64,000 bases of DNA from Diploscapter coronatus (Eukaryota > Nematoda > Chromadorea > Rhabditida > Rhabditidae), in the NCBI GenBank assembly GCA_964036155.1, contig OZ038423.1:5595249-5659248 (forward strand), in the 5' to 3' direction. A program made the position numbers and the translations under genes. The notes under the pieces were generated by a model, which searched no databases, had not been told where the DNA came from, and saw only the letters and a program-made list of their open reading frames with translations. Numbering within the stretch: the stretch's first letter is position 1; every line of letters begins with the position of its first letter. Shown here piece after piece: positions 1 to 12,800 of the stretch.

Positions 1-121
1 AACATTCTAAAATATCGTGTTTGTTCTAATTTTTCATTTCCATTTATTCGATTTCTTACCCCCACGCAATTTTCAAGTATCGAAATAGAATTCATTGATT
101 CTAAAGAACGCTTTCCAGGAA

Positions 122-1250
122 ATGGTATACGGCTGTAAAAATTCCTGTGTCAAGCTATTATTTTTCTTCTCCAATTTGCTCATTTGCATTTTCGGCGGAC
201 TGATTTTCGGATTTTCTCTCTGGGCGAATTTGGATCACGATTTCGGCAGTCGGTTAGCAGAGTTCATCAAGAACATCGATGGAGCCGACCATGCTCATCT
301 CAACGATATCGCTAAAGTGAGATCGATGTTTCTTTTTCTTCATTTGTTTTTCATCTCTGCATTTTAGTACCAAGCATCGCTCTGGCTGCTTGTCGGTGTT
401 GGAGCCCTGCTCTTCTTCGTCGGCTTCCTGGGCTGTTGCGGAGCTGCTTGCGAGTCTCCGGTTTTGCTCGGACTGGTATGTATGATCCAATACTTGGATG
501 GAATATCGAATTTCTTTGAATGAAACATCGTTTCCCGAAATCCTCTCAATACATATCTTGAATGGGTGTGGGAAAATATTTATTAAAATTTGCACTTATA
601 GCAAGAAAATGGAACAGGATTCAGTACTCCAATGTTCTATCATGGAGTTACTTTTTCGATTTGATAAATACATTTATTAGCATCATCAGAAAATTTAATA
701 AATGAAAAGCAAAAAAAGTGCAATAATGCAATTCTAAATTTCAGTTTTTCTTCATCGTGATTGTCCTGACAGCCATCGAAATTGGAGCGACTGTATTCGC
801 CATTGCGAACCGTGAGAAGTTCATTCAAGCAGTGCAAGACGTACGAATTTGATAGTTTCTTCGCTGCGAAATGACTTCAATACGTAATTTCAGGTGCTGG
901 AACGGTCGTCTGGTAGTGTGGAAATGCGAAGGAACATTCTACCGATTCAGGACGTGTTCCAGTGCTGCGGAGCCACTGCATCGACGAAGCCGACGTACAT
1001 TTCTGATGGCCTCTGCAAAGGAAAGGAGGGATATGTAAGGATGATCTTCGCTAAATGATTCATGATAAATCTGATTATCTGATTGCAGGATGACTGCTTC
1101 ACTCGAATTTCTGAAATGGTCGAATCTTCGGGAGAGGTGATCGTCATTATCGCCGTGGTGCTGTTGGCCATCGAGCTCTTCTCGCTGATCTTCTCCTGCG
1201 TCCTCTGCAGAGCTTCCAAGGAAGTTCGATATGCTAACTATTACTCGTAG
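122..1250 (+). CDS. Tetraspanin, 233 aa, five exons
   Basis: Exons 122-316, 368-475, 745-840, 894-1034 and 1089-1250 all join in phase 0 and give 233 residues. Four membrane segments lie at about 10-35, 66-90, 102-123 and 199-222. GFLGCCGA closes the second span. The large extracellular loop (about 125-198) has the family CCG motif at 157-159 and further cysteines at 174 and 183, which makes four loop cysteines and the usual two disulfides. Tetraspanins organise partner proteins in plasma-membrane microdomains; the partner cannot be told here. The start was chosen because a CTTTCCAG acceptor at 111-118 lies three bases before the ATG, as for trans-splicing. Introns 1, 3 and 4 are 51-54 nt; intron 2 is 269 nt. 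No defects are seen. Confidence 0.93.
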
Positions 1251-3396
1251 AGTATTTATGAAAAGATTCCTTAACTTTTATTGAGTCATTGAGTTAAAAG
1301 AGATGTTTTTGACTTCTTGCTTTTTCAACTCAATTTCTTCAAAACGTAATCTGGACAGAAGTTATAAAAATGTTGTCCGAAATCTTCACAATAACGTGTT
1401 CCATTGAAAGTTATTCGGCACACAACATTTTTGGATTCCAATTTGTTCGTTTTTGTATACATGAAATTTCATTATCAAGGCGGTGTTGTGTGCCATTTCA
1501 TAAACTTCGCATTTATGAATTATTCCTATCCTATAAAGTCGGTATTTACTCATCGCATTTCAAACGTTTTATACGAGTTTATTGATAATTTTTATCAAAA
1601 ATTTCGAGGAATTGATATCGACTTTATTTTAACAAATCAATAATCTACTCATCCATGGCTTCAGATGATGAAATTTATTTTTTTTATGAAAAGGTAACCT
1701 TATTAACTCAATCATCTTTCTTCATATAATCCTAGACACTAGAAGATTTTTCTATGATTTCAGCAAAATTGAAGCCACAAATAGTTTGATACGTTGTATT
1801 TTCATCCTCGTATGAATACATTGTGATCTAATTGTAAATTTGTTTATTCTTACATTCCTTCTTTCCAACTTCACACATCGAGAATTATATTTTTAAAATT
1901 GCAAGAAATTTTAATCGTGGCATTGACATGGAACAAATTGTCGATAGAAATTTCTATTTTATGTCGAATTGAAAAAGCACTACTAGTTCGTATGCTTTTT
2001 TTCTGAAAATTACCTTACTTTCTGATAAATCATGCCAATCTATTAGAAGAAAAAATACCAACTTTATAGAGCTTCTAAGCAATATTGATAGTTCGAATAT
2101 TCTTCGCCGTTTGATTCACGAATTCCTCACAAACCTTTCAAATTCCTCATTCAATCAAAACACTGACTTTTTCGATGAATTGCGACTTGCCATTTCATAG
2201 CTCAGTTCATATCTCGACATTTGTTTCCAGGAATCCTATATTTCCTGGCTTTTATTACATTGAAATATTTAACAAGGAAATTTTCCAGCTCTTGATTACT
2301 TTTTCCCATAAATTTATATTGATCAGTATCATCATTATTCACCGTTGACATTGTTTGAATTTTATGCCTGAAATATTATCAATAAATTATTCATAATTTT
2401 TTTTTCTATTTTAAATAATTTTAGGAAGTGACTGAATTTCATGTTGTTCATTCGTCGTTTTTGATATCTTCGCTTTGTCGGGTGAATAGTGAAATCTTTC
2501 CTCTAATTTCCGTTTTACCAAAATAATCTCAAAGTATCATTGTCGTATTTCCTCCGACTATAATAAAGTCAGTTTCCACTTTGAAAGAAGCAATTTTGTA
2601 GTTCAGTTTTTTTCTTGCATATGACATGAAGTTATGCTCATAAAAAGAATCATTCTGTAATGAGAATAACTGCGCAAATCCGCTATTTTTTTTCGATACA
2701 AATGGGTTTTCATTTTTTATTTAATTCTACTTCATAAAATATTACTACATCAATGAGTTACATCCTCTAAACACTATATGTAGACCACTTATGACTTATG
2801 TTTTGCCGTGGTATGCTAATAGAATTTTATCTGTAATGAGTAATGATGATTATTTCATGAATAGCAAAACGACAATCAATCGTGCTAATTTGTAACATCA
2901 AATTAGCATGCTATCGTTGCTAGATATTGAAGGCTATATAAAGCCGAGAAAATCAGCCAAGCCGTCTTCTAATTCAAGCCAAATTTGTCCTGAAAAGTTT
3001 TCCCTGGTTTCACCCAGTAGAGCACTACTCATTCAGCAGTCAACAGACTATCTTGACATCGACAGGTACCAGTATCAAGTTATCTTATATTCTTCAATGC
3101 TCTCGATATTTGTGAATAATAAATCACTCATTTCTCATCGTGTATTCTCACTTGTTGACCCTAGAAGACATGGCATACACCGCACAATTACACTGTACAA
3201 AATTTACATATTTGGTTTTTTCAGAAGAACTTTTTCCTGTGCCTAATAATCACATTCGATATTTTGTACAATAGTTTATTCGCTCTAACGATATTTTCTA
3301 GACGTGATCTCCAACAAATAATCTCGATAACCCATTTTCAAAGGCACAAGTTGTACTTGAAATATGCGCAACAAGTCGTTAAATTATTTAACTGAA
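1251..3396. other. Intergenic, AT-rich, no convincing gene
   Basis: Spacer between the tetraspanin and the convergent four-span gene. Open frames here are short with no splice logic. The only structured part is a hairpin plus TATA-like box near 2.88-2.94 kb, listed separately. A possible 36-residue ORF from 3170 has nothing to support it. Confidence 0.5.
2882..2943 (+). promoter_or_regulatory. Hairpin followed by TATA-like box
   Basis: Positions 2883-2909 form an inverted repeat (TGCTAATTT, 8-nt loop, AAATTAGCA). About 25 bp on, CTATATAAAG lies at 2934-2943. The arrangement resembles a core promoter pointing right, but no recognisable coding gene or known RNA gene follows. TATA-like strings are common by chance in AT-rich DNA, so this is tentative. 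Confidence 0.25.
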
Positions 3397-5011
3397 TCAA
3401 AGAATTTCTGTGCACTCAGCACTCAGATATCGTAAGAAGTTGTCGATGCTGAGATAGAGACCGATTGCGATGTGCAGGCAGAAGACACTGACCGATAAAT
3501 TGGCGATCAGGTAGAAACCGAAGAAAAGACGAGTCTGATAGTCCGCAATTCCTAAACGAGATATTTTGTCAAAATACAGTGATGAACAAACGTCTGAACA
3601 TTTCTTGATATTTGAAATATTTGATTTTTGGATTTTTCATGGATCAAAGAGATTCAATTTTGAAGAATATTTCTATTTGATGTTTCCTTCTTCAAATATT
3701 CAAAAGAAAGTACAGAAAATTGTGTAGATAAAATTTTGAATATGGTTTTTTTTTAAAATTCCTCATTAGTTGAAAATTTTGTCTGTCATCGTATAGCTTT
3801 GGTTACAGTATTCACGCAGATTCAATCTTTGATGCTCAGTTTCGATTTCAATAATCTCGAAGCTATTTTCAACTTTATGCATTGTTTTTCTCCTGTATAA
3901 TCTATTCCCATTTAACTTTAACATTTCTATCGAAAACGACTTGTTTCCCGTACATACTTTCTAACGGATATTTCGATATACACAGGAAATGTAATATTTT
4001 AAATGTTTCCTATCTGTCAAAATAAAATTGTGTTTTAAATTCACGAGTTAAGGATAATAATATTCCAAATAAAGTAGTAAGAGTCGAAACCTACTCATAT
4101 TTTCCAAACTAGCAGCAAGACTTGAGTACTTTGAGGCGGTTTCTCGAAGTAGAAATATTACATGTGACTGATGAAATAGGACTAAAATGTAGAGAATAAA
4201 TGCGAGAAAAAATCCAATCAGCGTCATCATCTGAAAATCTCTTCATAATAATGTAGAAATAATTCAAATTAGTTTTAAGGCGTATGCCTCATTATAATTA
4301 AAATGATCATTTTTACATGGTAAATGATGTATGGTTTTAAGGATGTCGGACTGTGTCGAAGTAGTGCAAAGATGAGAAACGACATCGCCAAAGTTCCCGA
4401 AACTAGAGGCAAAATTGCCAGCCAAATATCGACCATCGTTATTCCACACCCTGAAATAAGATACTTAGAAAAATTCTACTCAATACCGTGGTTCAAAAGC
4501 TATGTTAATGAACTATCGATCAATATTAATCATTGAAAAAATCTATCCAAGTTATCTTATTTTAAATTGGGTCTGAGCAAAAATTAAAATTAAAATTTTA
4601 AAAATCGAAACCGAGAGTGATTTTTGACATAAAAAGACATCCATAGTTCAATGTAAAAAATTTCGAAACCGCAACCTAAGTTTTCGTTCAGTCAGGTTTC
4701 AAATGTAAAAGTCTTCGGTTCTTCTCAATAAGAGTATCATAACCAACACAAATTTATCACCTGTTAGAAAGAGGCAAAAGTTCAGCACCAACTGGATCAC
4801 AGAAAAGATTCCAGCGATCATAGCGGCTTTCTGCAAATTGTGGCATTTTTGTGTGATGAAAAGCAGTTGTTCTCACTTTGATACTGATTCTGCCCATGCA
4901 GCAGTAGCCCTCCAAATGCGGTTCTGCATATCGTCTTGAGCATTCATCGCTGTCATACGAACTGTCTGATCCGGCCTTGATGTACGTGTCAGATCGAGTG
5001 TTGCGAGACAT
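3397..5011 (-). CDS. Four-span membrane protein, 209 aa, LAPTM/DUF7027-like
   Basis: Exons on the minus strand: 5011-4877, 4830-4761, 4450-4317, 4230-4095 and 3551-3397. The total is 630 nt, in frame. The N-terminal 45 residues are polar and end in a cysteine-containing GYCCMGRISIK stretch. Four hydrophobic segments follow, at about residues 48-68, 75-95, 115-135 and 165-190. This resembles nematode four-pass proteins of the LAPTM-like/DUF7027 type, which start with a CC-containing cytosolic lip. No catalytic motif is visible and the function is unknown. The ATG directly follows a TATTTCAG acceptor, so this start fits a trans-spliced message. A longer N-terminus joined from the upstream 5376-5558 ORF is possible. 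Two introns are short (46 and 86 nt) and two are long (310 and 543 nt). Confidence 0.8.
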
Positions 5012-5375
5012 CTGAAATAGTAAGTATTAACAAAAATAAAATGGATATTTTTAGTCAAATGCATCTGAAATTGACAACACAGATTAAATCACACTATGAG
5101 TATCGAAAGAAGAAATGTTATCTGAAAATTGTCTGAATGTTCGAGTAAAAAATCTCTAAAAATAAATACGTTTAGAATTCCTTAGTTAAACAGATTATTT
5201 TGACACGAAATACGAAATTAGAGGTCATTGTTATGGAAATATGCAGTATTGAAAACTACAAATACACATTATTGTGCATTGTTATGTGGCGCTTTCATTC
5301 AAAATATGCAAATAGGGAAACCTATGTTTAGGTTTGCATTTAAAGTTGATAATTTATTGGCTATTTTAACGATAG

Positions 5376-5558
5376 TTAATCTCGGACCAAATAGTTGCTG
5401 ATTTCGGGCGATGGAATGGCTGATCCAAATCGAATTCGATAAACAGCTGCCTGGCGACTGAGTCGTCGACACTGACGGCGCTGGGCGAGACGAGCTCTGC
5501 GAGGGGCCGGGGCAGAGTTGGACCGTTCTCGCTCGATCGAGCGAGTTGAGGCTGTCAT
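5376..5558 (-). CDS. Small basic ORF, 60 aa, possible gene or upstream exon
   Basis: Uninterrupted frame of 60 codons, unusually GC-rich for this spacer and with GC-biased third positions, starting in a good AAAATG context. The product is very basic (many Arg, few acidic residues) with no membrane segment or domain I recognise. It lies 365 bp upstream of the four-span gene on the same strand. A weak donor (GTCCGA) after codon 57 would join it in phase 0 to that gene's ATG exon and add 57 residues. It may be a small gene, an alternative first exon, or chance. The palindrome GCTCGATCGAGC lies inside. Confidence 0.35.
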   Translation of the reverse strand: MTASTRSIERERSNSAPAPRRARLAQRRQCRRLSRQAAVYRIRFGSAIPSPEISNYLVRD

Positions 5559-8500
5559 TTTAGTAATGTCGGTAGGATTTGGATTGCAAAATGCTAGTCA
5601 GTTCAAGCAAATTTGTAGCTCAGTAAGTGGAATCTCATTAAACCCGGATGAATATTAGCATTTACGATTCAATTTCGGGTAAAAATGAAATTCAGTGAAG
5701 ATTTCTCAATGAAATATTTTAGAGTAAACATGGCAGTGAGAATTCGGCAACTCGGCCTGTGGGGAGTTCAAATATAATAATGCAGAGCTGGAGGAAGGAA
5801 TGGGGGTAGATGGAGCAGAATGGACCACTGCATTCAGAAAGCAGCAAAAATAGATCCAACAAGAGTCAAATAAGAATGATGATTGTATCGCCAATACAGA
5901 ATTGTAGAGAACTCATTAGTATAGTCATTTTGAATACAACGCTAATAACTAATCGTTAGAATATTCTCCAGTGATTTCAGCAGGAACAGCTTTAACTATA
6001 TTAACTATGAACTATGGACTCTACCTATTCATTCACTCAAGAACAGAATAAAGCAATCGGTGAGGCGAAGTAAATTATTCGCAATGAATGCTGGCACTAA
6101 TGAAGCAAGAAGAAATATGGTAGGTCTCAAAATTATTTTCCTCGAAATAATTTTTTGCATTCATTTAGATAATATTAGATTATGTAGCTAGGCTTATAAA
6201 ATATAACGCAAGTATAGCTAAAAACGAAAGTAGTGATATTGCCGAAGAACAATCACTTTGAAATAATAAATGAAACATAATTTTGATCCGAAGAAATTAG
6301 CGCGTTGTTCGTGAGAATTTTGCGATATTTCGCTTATTTTAGGAAAGAGCTTGAATAATACAAAGAAAAACTCGGTCTAAATTTTGCACTTTTTAAAATT
6401 TGCTCATAATTTCTTTATTTTAGGCGATCGCTCTTCATAAATAAATGCTCATAAGCTAAATCGATAGAAAGGTAAAAGAGAAATTCGAAAAATTTCAAAA
6501 TAGCCATTATTGAGCAAAATCCAGCTGTTTTATGTTCATGTTCCTTTATGAGAAAAAGTCTGTGAGCAACATTTTTGGAACGAAAAGAGCAAATATCGTG
6601 CCAAAAGGGTGCTTGTCTCTGCATCAAATATTCGAAGGAAGTAAAATGAAGCTTCGAAACTCAAAACTGCAGAATAATTCATAGATTGTAAATAAAAGTG
6701 CTCGGTAAATCATTTCTATCAAATTGAAAAGCCGAAAAGACTCGGAACTTTACTTCAAAGGAAAGCTAAAACTAAAAGAATCTCTATTCGAAAGGCTTGA
6801 TGGATCTGAAAATGATTGATTCAACAATTGCCGAGTCAATTCTGCTCCATGTTTTGCTGCCTCTGACAGATGTCGGCTAATTATTTCCTGCATATCAATT
6901 TGTCCTCAATCTCTCATTTCATGCACTTCTTCATGGATATGACACTATATGAAGGGAAATGCAAATGAGTGTAGTGACGCTTATTATGCGGCTAAAACTC
7001 AGAAACCATGAAGCTTAGAAATTATTCTCACTAGGATAATTCAAGTCGAAAATCAAGTATCCAAGTGAGAAAAGCGTGGCCAAGTCGAACATTCAAAGCA
7101 ATTATCTAGCTTAACATTTTTTGTGACAAGCCTGATAACGAATTAGCTCGTAGAAGTCGCTGGGTAAGAAATTTACATGAAATTATAGTTAATTTTAAAG
7201 AGTTTTCGTGAAATAACAGTTTGTGGTAAGGTATTTTCTTGAAAAAAAAAACAATATTTGTGGTAACCAACTTGATCATAAAAAACTTGTTGGTGAAAGA
7301 CTTCTCTCATGAAAAACAAACTTCTGGTAAAATAGTTCATACAAAAAATTTTATCATAAATAATTTCAATTTAGCAGTTGTTCAGAATATTTTTTTCTAA
7401 TAATTAGAATGGCAGGGAAGTCATTAATCATGATATTTTTGAGAATAAGTTTAGGAAAGAACGCCTTTCTTTAATATTGAAGACAAAATGAGTAACAAGA
7501 AATTTTTTTTTTTTGAAAAAATTATATCAAAAATTTAGAAATATATAGAAGGAGTTTAAAAATCAGCAGTAAAATATTTTTTTTTAAATGTATTTGTAAG
7601 AGTACCCAGACTTAGACAGGGCTTAAGTCAGATCTCCAGTGTGTACTCCCTCAGGCCAAATTTTTCAGATAAAATCACGTTGAGTACCCCCTTTATGTAT
7701 CATTTTTCTATAGAAAAATTTAGTTTTGCGTACCCCCTCCCCTAAAATTTCTCATTCTGGTTGAAAATCTGCTTAGGCTTGAGAGTACCTCAAATTTATA
7801 GAAAAAATCCTTACATCAGTCTTTCTTTCCGCCATACCATTGTCGAGGTAGCTGGGCAATTTGTCGCAATCAACCGAGTGCGATATTTTCCGTTCCTTCA
7901 TTTTTGTCGAATAGTTGGTTAATTTTGAAAATTACATCTACTTTGTCGGCAAATTATCGTCGAAGATAAAAAGCATAGGAATGCAGCTCTTTTGTTGAGC
8001 AGAATTACGAATGCAAACTCGGAAAGGCGAGGTGCTGTGAATTGCCTCGTAAAGAATGGACACAATTGCTGTGGCAGGCAGTTTAGGCGGAACTTTCACC
8101 GAGAATAAATAGTCAATGAGAAAGGTCGGATTAGGGAGCTTGTGTCTGAAAATGAAAAGGATGGGGATGGAAATTGTCAGTGGCAGAGGAAGAGACTGAG
8201 GAAGGGAAATGTGACTCCTTCTAAGTGTTTCTGAGAGCTGCTCAAGAGGGCTGAATCAAAGCGTCAATCTCGAGTCCTGAAGTTCATCCTTTCCATCTTA
8301 GAACATAGAGAGGCTTTGCTTTATGAAAGAGATGGAAGAGAGTCCTTGTGATATCTGTGCATCCAGCAGAGCAGCAATGGCTAATCACATTTCATGCACT
8401 GCTCACCCACTCATCATTCGGCCATAAACAATGCAATGCATAGTAGTACGGCACGAGCAGACGAGTCACATTTATCATGGAAAATGGAAATACCTTTCTA

Positions 8501-9858
8501 AAAATATAGCTGACTTCTGAGAATGACATGCGACTAGGTCGTGGCGATCTTGACGTCGGGTTCATCTTGATTCTAGTACGATTGCACTAAAATATGCTCG
8601 TTTGTTTTCTGCCCAATTTCCAAACGAAGCTGCCAACAGCGATTTTAAGGTATGAAACTTGTTCTTAACTGTGAAAGATTGAAAGTATACATAGGAGGTA
8701 AAGCTAATCTGTACCTGTCATATGTAAGACATCTGAAAGATGGAAACTTGTATTTAAAGAGATACATGTACCATGTTTGATACTTGTTGGCAGCCTTGTT
8801 GTCAAATTAGAATCTGCGAATATTTCCCATGTCTCAGATGTGCACAACTATGCTAATGCAAAATATGCATTTTAGTAAAAATGAGAACTATTCTTCGAAA
8901 TCAAAAAGATTAATATTATACCAAGGATAAGATACGATCATTTTACAAATGGAGTAATATGAAAGTTTAGGGAACTCTGAATGATGACTAGGTGAAGATG
9001 ATGAATGGGAAAATGGACTCAACTTTGGAAGTTCAACGGAGAAAAACGGAAAGAAAATGAAGTTTGGCTACGCGAAATATCAACGAAGCGGATGCAAATC
9101 CCGAAGAATGGAAGAAGGGGGAAAGAAGAGGGAAACAAAACAAATAATGATGCAATCGAATGGAATATCTATTCCTCACAAAGGGTAATGAGAAAATATG
9201 AAACCTGAGAAGCTCGATAAAATATTCATTTGATTTTTTTCTAATACGTTTTTTGCAAATAGAAATTTATTCGCAACGAAATTAAAATTTGTACAATTAC
9301 CGGGGGAAATTATGCGATAAAAGTTTGAAGATTATTTTAATTGACTGAACTTATCTAAAAATCGGCAAGTCTTACGAAAAAATTGTCATCAAAATAAGGA
9401 AGTTCTTGAGATAACTGAGAAATCATGGTGAAATGAGGCGTTTTTAGAGAAATAATTAGCAAAATTTCTACAGCTTCAGGCTAGAAACAGTTGCTGAGCC
9501 CTTTGCAGTTCCATGAACGAGATGGGAGTGGAGAGGCTCTTGCTGATCAGATCCTTCCGATCTAAATGAATCGACTTCGTTGTTAATTTGGACATTATAA
9601 CAAAGATAGGGTTATCTGGAATTCATTTTAAAATAGTCATTTTATTGAAAAGATTTCACTTCTCTAGGATGATAATATTGCTGTGGTATGAAGAAATAAT
9701 TAGCTCGATCTTCGAGATAACTATTGACATTCTGGGCAGTTACTATTTGACGGAGCCTATAATTAGAGAGAGAAAGAAGGGAGGCAGAGAATAGGGTGAA
9801 ATAATGTAAGAAACGAAAAGGGTTCCGTCAGATAGTAATTGTCACAATTCTGCTACTG
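5559..9858. other. 4.3 kb intergenic tract with one dispersed repeat
   Basis: AT-rich with scattered purine-rich patches on the + strand (around 8.15-8.35 kb and 9.0-9.2 kb). Apart from the repeat at 7601-7789 I see no gene. The frame at 9005-9208 is Lys/Glu/Arg-rich because of the purine composition and has no coding signature. Confidence 0.5.
7601..7789 (+). repeat. Dispersed repeat copy A, about 190 bp, MITE-like
   Basis: Aligns along its length, in the same orientation, with 39103-39295. Shared blocks include CAGGGCTTAAGTCA, AAGTTTAG/AAATTTAG followed by GTACCCCC, and CTGAAAATCTGC near the right end. The ends are imperfectly inverted to each other (GTACCCAGACTTAGACAG against the reverse of CTGCTTAGGCTTGAGAGTAC), as in a small non-autonomous DNA transposon. 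No coding capacity. Confidence 0.75.
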
Positions 9859-12800
9859 TTATTTTTGTTTGAAGAAGCTGCTAGCTAACTCACTTCTATT
9901 GAGTGTTCCATTAGGTGACACATTGTCATATCTGCTCATTTCCAACTGCGGACTGTCTCTGCTGTCGCTGCTCCATTCCTCCACAGGACTCGATCTCTCG
10001 TGCAAAGCCATCTTCCCGTCCTCGTCAGTCTCTCCATCTTCCTTCTTGAACATCACTTTTCGCTCTCTGGGTGTTCCTCCACTCAGTTCCTTCGGCGTTC
10101 CTTCGCAAGATGATTCGTCATGAATCGAGTTCCTCCTACATTTGTTCATCGATAATTTTTGGATTACATGATCGTTGTGATGAATGCAGATTAAATCCCT
10201 AACATCCTCAAAATTATTCAACTACAGAATGGTCTTTATTCATATTAAGTCAGTATCATTGTTATGCGGAAAGGAGGTTTTCTGATTTCGGAAATCGAAA
10301 ACGAAAACCAGAAATGTAATCAAATTTGGAGATCAAAAAAAGAAATGGAAATTGGGAAAATGACCGAAAATCAAAAGATATCGTGAACAAAGCAAAATTA
10401 TCCTTCAACAATGGTCAGCTCGAAAAGGCGTGAGTCATTTCAAATTGCAAAATGCTTGGATAATGAAGAACTTTACTGAATTACCAGCTTACCTATGCAA
10501 TCGACTGCTCAAGTTGCTCTTCTTCGGAGCGAAATAGGGATCGTTTGAATAGTAGGACACGGTTGAAGCAGTAATCGATTCATACATGGCTTTATCAGTT
10601 GGATGAATGATTTCGGGCTTATTTGGACTTGGAGGCGCCTAAAATGGTCGAGTGGGCCTGCATAAGATAATAAGTAGGCTTACCTGTGATCGATTTCTTC
10701 GGACACTCGGAGAAGGCGGAGGCCTAGATGTGGGTCGAAGACTACGTGCTCTGGCTCGAAGATTTCGGACACCGTCTCTCAATTCATCCATTCCTTTTGA
10801 CATGAATGAGATTATCGAATCTGCTCTTGATGCGTGCAGAGAAGCGTCTGTTGAGTGCGACCTGCAGATAATAAATTCGAGATTCATCTAATGCGACTGT
10901 TTTGTTGAAATGGACAGCCAAAATTAGGGTACACTGCTGATAAAGTGTTGGCATACTATGGATTGAAAATTCTGCGTGAATTTCAATCATAACGCGATCT
11001 TGATAGCATAACTATTTTAATTATTCTAATTTTTGTCCCTCCATCAGACTGGCATAGTTTCAAACTTAACGAAATTTTGGAATCAAAACAACGCCTTTTG
11101 CGTTTTGATTGATAAATCAAGAATAAAAATGTACCTTCGCCATTTTATCTGCTCAGTTGGCGTTTCGTGGTTGATTCCATTCGGTTTTCTTCCAAATTTC
11201 CAGAATCCCTCAACAGATTTGCCGCGGAAGAATCGAGGCCATCGTGAATCAGTGTGACTACTGAAATTGTAAGTTGATGAAGAAGTGCACGATATTCATT
11301 ACCTAATGTCAGCTATTGTGGCGGATTTTTCAATGATTCCATCCATGTAATCTGCCAATTCAGCTTCATTGATGTCAGCATATGTTTCTGAAAATGTCTT
11401 GAATATATCTTTGCCTTTTTCATTTTGGAAGATCATCATATTTTCTCAGACATTCATTCGAAATGTATGTTAATGGATTCAAGAGATAAGTCTCGTGTTA
11501 TACAACAGAATGGCTTTCCAGAAACAACGCATATGAAAGAGTTTTGATCGTCGATTTTAATAGAGCGTGCCGATAAACTTGTGTAAAATTTAGGCTTTCA
11601 AAACTCATGAAGATCTTTGGGAATTCAAAACCAAAAATGCAATTGTTCGATGTTTAAATAAATATGAATTATAAGAAGACAATTGAGTTATAATTTTTCA
11701 GTCCTTTTTAAAGCACAATAATTAAAGAACCAAAGAAATTTTACCAGGTTCTTCCAACTTCTCGTCTTCGTTCTCATCTCCTCCAAACACGTCATCAGCA
11801 TGAGTGATCATGTAGCTGCACAATGCTGTATGTATATTCAAGCCGTTGAGCATATGGTTGTCAATTCCGTTCATTGTTGGAGGTGTCCTATAATTATTTG
11901 GATTCATAGACTGAATTTAGAACTGCGATATTTGAAATGTAAAAAAAATACTGAAAACTCAGGATCGGAAACGAACTTCACTTTAACTCGAAACTTGGTT
12001 TCAAAAATGAGATTTTAATTTTCTCCTGTGTTTGGAACTGGAATTAAGCAAACGAATTTAGAGATAATTCGGATTTTTGACAGCAAAATTTCATATAATT
12101 CTGCCTGTTTTACAAAAATATTCTACCTGAACAGGTTTGGAGCCCACACAATAGCCAGATTCTTAGCATTCATATCCGTCAGCGATGTGTGTTTGCAAAG
12201 TCGGGATAAGTGCCTCACCAAATAACGAGATGTGCTAAAGTTCAGAAAGTTATTCACGATTATTGGAGATCCACTGACTGAAAATGTTCTGCAGGCATGA
12301 ACTCGATTTCATGCCGCAACCGACTCGAACGGTCCTCTGCAGGTGCATCAAATGCTTTCTGAAAAAATGCTTGATGATAAAGGGCAATAAAGAAATATCA
12401 GACCAAAATATTAGAATAGGCCTGGAATGTGAAGAGAGGATTAGGCAGTTGACGGAAATACTGTTTGAGAAGTGAAGATACAGAGTAGATATCACGCTGA
12501 CCGAACTCATACAGATCCGGTTCCGCACCAAGATCGAATTTGGCTCTGAAGTGTTGCATTGTTGTAAGTTTGGAAATTCATCATTAAAGGCGTTGGGGAC
12601 TATTCGCAAATTTGCTAATGGAAACATCAATTCGTTAAGGAAAAACAACATTTGGACATTTCGCTACTTGGTTATCCATAGTTTAGTGTTTATTGCAAGA
12701 TAGGAAGACGTTTTTCCCATATAAATTCGTAGTTATGAAGTAAAGATAAGCCATGTTGCTAAGAAAATGGTAAGGCATATTTTTCCTGCTCTATCAGTTT

